This document shows, one piece after another, positions 63,495-64,000 of a stretch of 64,000 bases of DNA; position 1 is the stretch's first letter; each line of letters opens with the position of its first letter. Made by a program: the position numbers and the translations under genes. The notes beneath the pieces were generated by a model. That model saw nothing but the letters and a program-made list of their open reading frames with translations, ran no database searches and had not been told where the DNA came from. Source of the stretch: an uncultured Saprospiraceae bacterium (lineage in GTDB: Bacteria > Bacteroidota > Bacteroidia > Chitinophagales > Saprospiraceae); assembly GCA_938015435.1 (NCBI GenBank), contig CALLPN010000006.1:62001-126000 (forward strand). Direction: 5' to 3'.

Positions 63495-64000
63495 TTGTCA
63501 GGAATCTCGACAATATATCAAAATCTTAAAGGCGATAAAGTCATTTGGCTGATCGTAACTTTACTGAGTCTAGCATCTTTGCTGGCTGTGTATAGTGCGA
63601 CGGGTAGTATGGCATACCGAATGCGTGGAGGTAATAATGAGTATTACTTATTTCAGCAAGCTTTCTTCTTATTAGTAGGAATGGGATCGATGTATGCCGC
63701 TTATAAGTTGCATTATATGCAATATTCTAAGCTTGCACCGCTACTTCTTATGGTTGCAGGGTTAGCTTTGCTTTGGACTTTAGGATTCGGAACAGAAATA
63801 AACGAAGCCAAGAGATGGATTACTATTCCTTGGATCGATAAGACAATACAAACATCAGATTTTGCTAAGCCAGTATTAATCATTTGGGTCGCTAGAGCAC
63901 TAGCGGTGAAGCAAGATTACATCAAAGATTTCAAACAAGCTTTTCTTCCGATTATCATGCCGGTAATTATAGTCTGTGCTTTAATAGCACCGGAAGATCT
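63495..64000 (+). CDS. ftsW: Septal peptidoglycan polymerase FtsW (partial, cut by window end)
   Basis: An open frame from a TTG at 63495 runs to the window edge, about 168 codons. It reads STIYQNLKGDKVIWLIV, then LLSLASLLAVYSATGSMAYR, EYYLFQQAFFLLVGMGSMYAAY and the motif EINEAKRWITIPW ... QTSDFAKPVLIIWVARAL. These are typical of SEDS family proteins FtsW/RodA/SpoVE, and the dcw position fits FtsW. It polymerises lipid II into glycan strands with FtsI. An in-frame stop (TAA) lies about seven codons upstream and no ATG fits before the conserved N-terminus, hence the TTG start. Confidence 0.88.
   Translation, partial: MSGISTIYQNLKGDKVIWLIVTLLSLASLLAVYSATGSMAYRMRGGNNEYYLFQQAFFLLVGMGSMYAAYKLHYMQYSKLAPLLLMVAGLALLWTLGFGTEINEAKRWITIPWIDKTIQTSDFAKPVLIIWVARALAVKQDYIKDFKQAFLPIIMPVIIVCALIAPED

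Overview
The window is a chromosomal segment of a Bacteroidota bacterium, most likely a free-living, probably marine member of the Saprospiria/Lewinella-like or Cytophagia-like lineages. The evidence is type IX secretion (T9SS) cargo with C-terminal sorting domains, a PorP/SprF protein, a short primary sigma factor, promoters of the Bacteroidota form (TAnnTTTG at -7), general lack of strong Shine-Dalgarno sequences, a futalosine-type menaquinone enzyme (MqnB) and a Bacteroidota-style dcw cluster. Base composition is AT-rich throughout. No insertion sequence, integrase, phage gene or CRISPR array was found. The genus-level placement is inference.

Layout. 1-3.7 kb: start of a secreted protein (cut by the window edge), an rlmB - TraB/GumN lipoprotein - gamma-carbonic anhydrase run, and a small T9SS cargo protein. 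4-15.7 kb: the most distinctive region, all on the minus strand. It holds a 1599-aa secreted protein built of 16 Cys-rich repeats with a type A-like sorting domain, a PorP/SprF protein, and a 1940-aa metzincin protease with about 11 Ig-like repeats and a type B (gliding-motility CHU_C) sorting domain. 16-24 kb: a YciO/Sua5 protein, an MFS sugar transporter paired with a GH13 lipoprotein (alpha-glucan use), fmt behind a propeller/SprB-repeat/OmpA protein, and a START-like protein. 24-30 kb: primary sigma factor with a clear promoter and terminator, a DUF697-SHOCT protein, tRNA-Gly and tRNA-Leu, about 1 kb without a convincing gene, then lptD. 30.5-36.3 kb: MlaD-type MCE protein, a probable arsenosugar pair (ArsS and its peroxidase-like partner), a DinB/YfiT protein, a DUF3810 protein, mqnB and an ArsR-type regulator. 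36.4-45 kb: recQ, a 2003-aa alpha-2-macroglobulin with a CxEQ thioester motif, and an OsmC protein. 45-49.7 kb, minus strand: PPK2, DUF58, two small envelope proteins, yaaA and a DUF1573 protein. 50-53.7 kb: a fused E1 alpha/beta 2-oxoacid dehydrogenase and a polyprenol-phosphate mannosyltransferase. 54.4-64 kb: the division and cell-wall cluster mraZ-rsmH-ftsL-ftsI-murE-mraY-murD-ftsW (ftsW cut by the window end).

Functional themes are surface export (T9SS cargo plus PorP/SprF), envelope building (LptD, MCE, A2M, OmpA, dcw), polysaccharide use, and redox or arsenic handling. The strongest unexplained signals are the 16-unit repeat protein with an internal three-unit block duplication, a murE-mraY gap packed with inverted repeats including a terminator-like hairpin inside the dcw cluster, paired TGGG boxes upstream of mraZ, a perfect 20-bp palindrome in the leader of the E1 fusion gene, and a 39-bp direct repeat between the arsenosugar genes.
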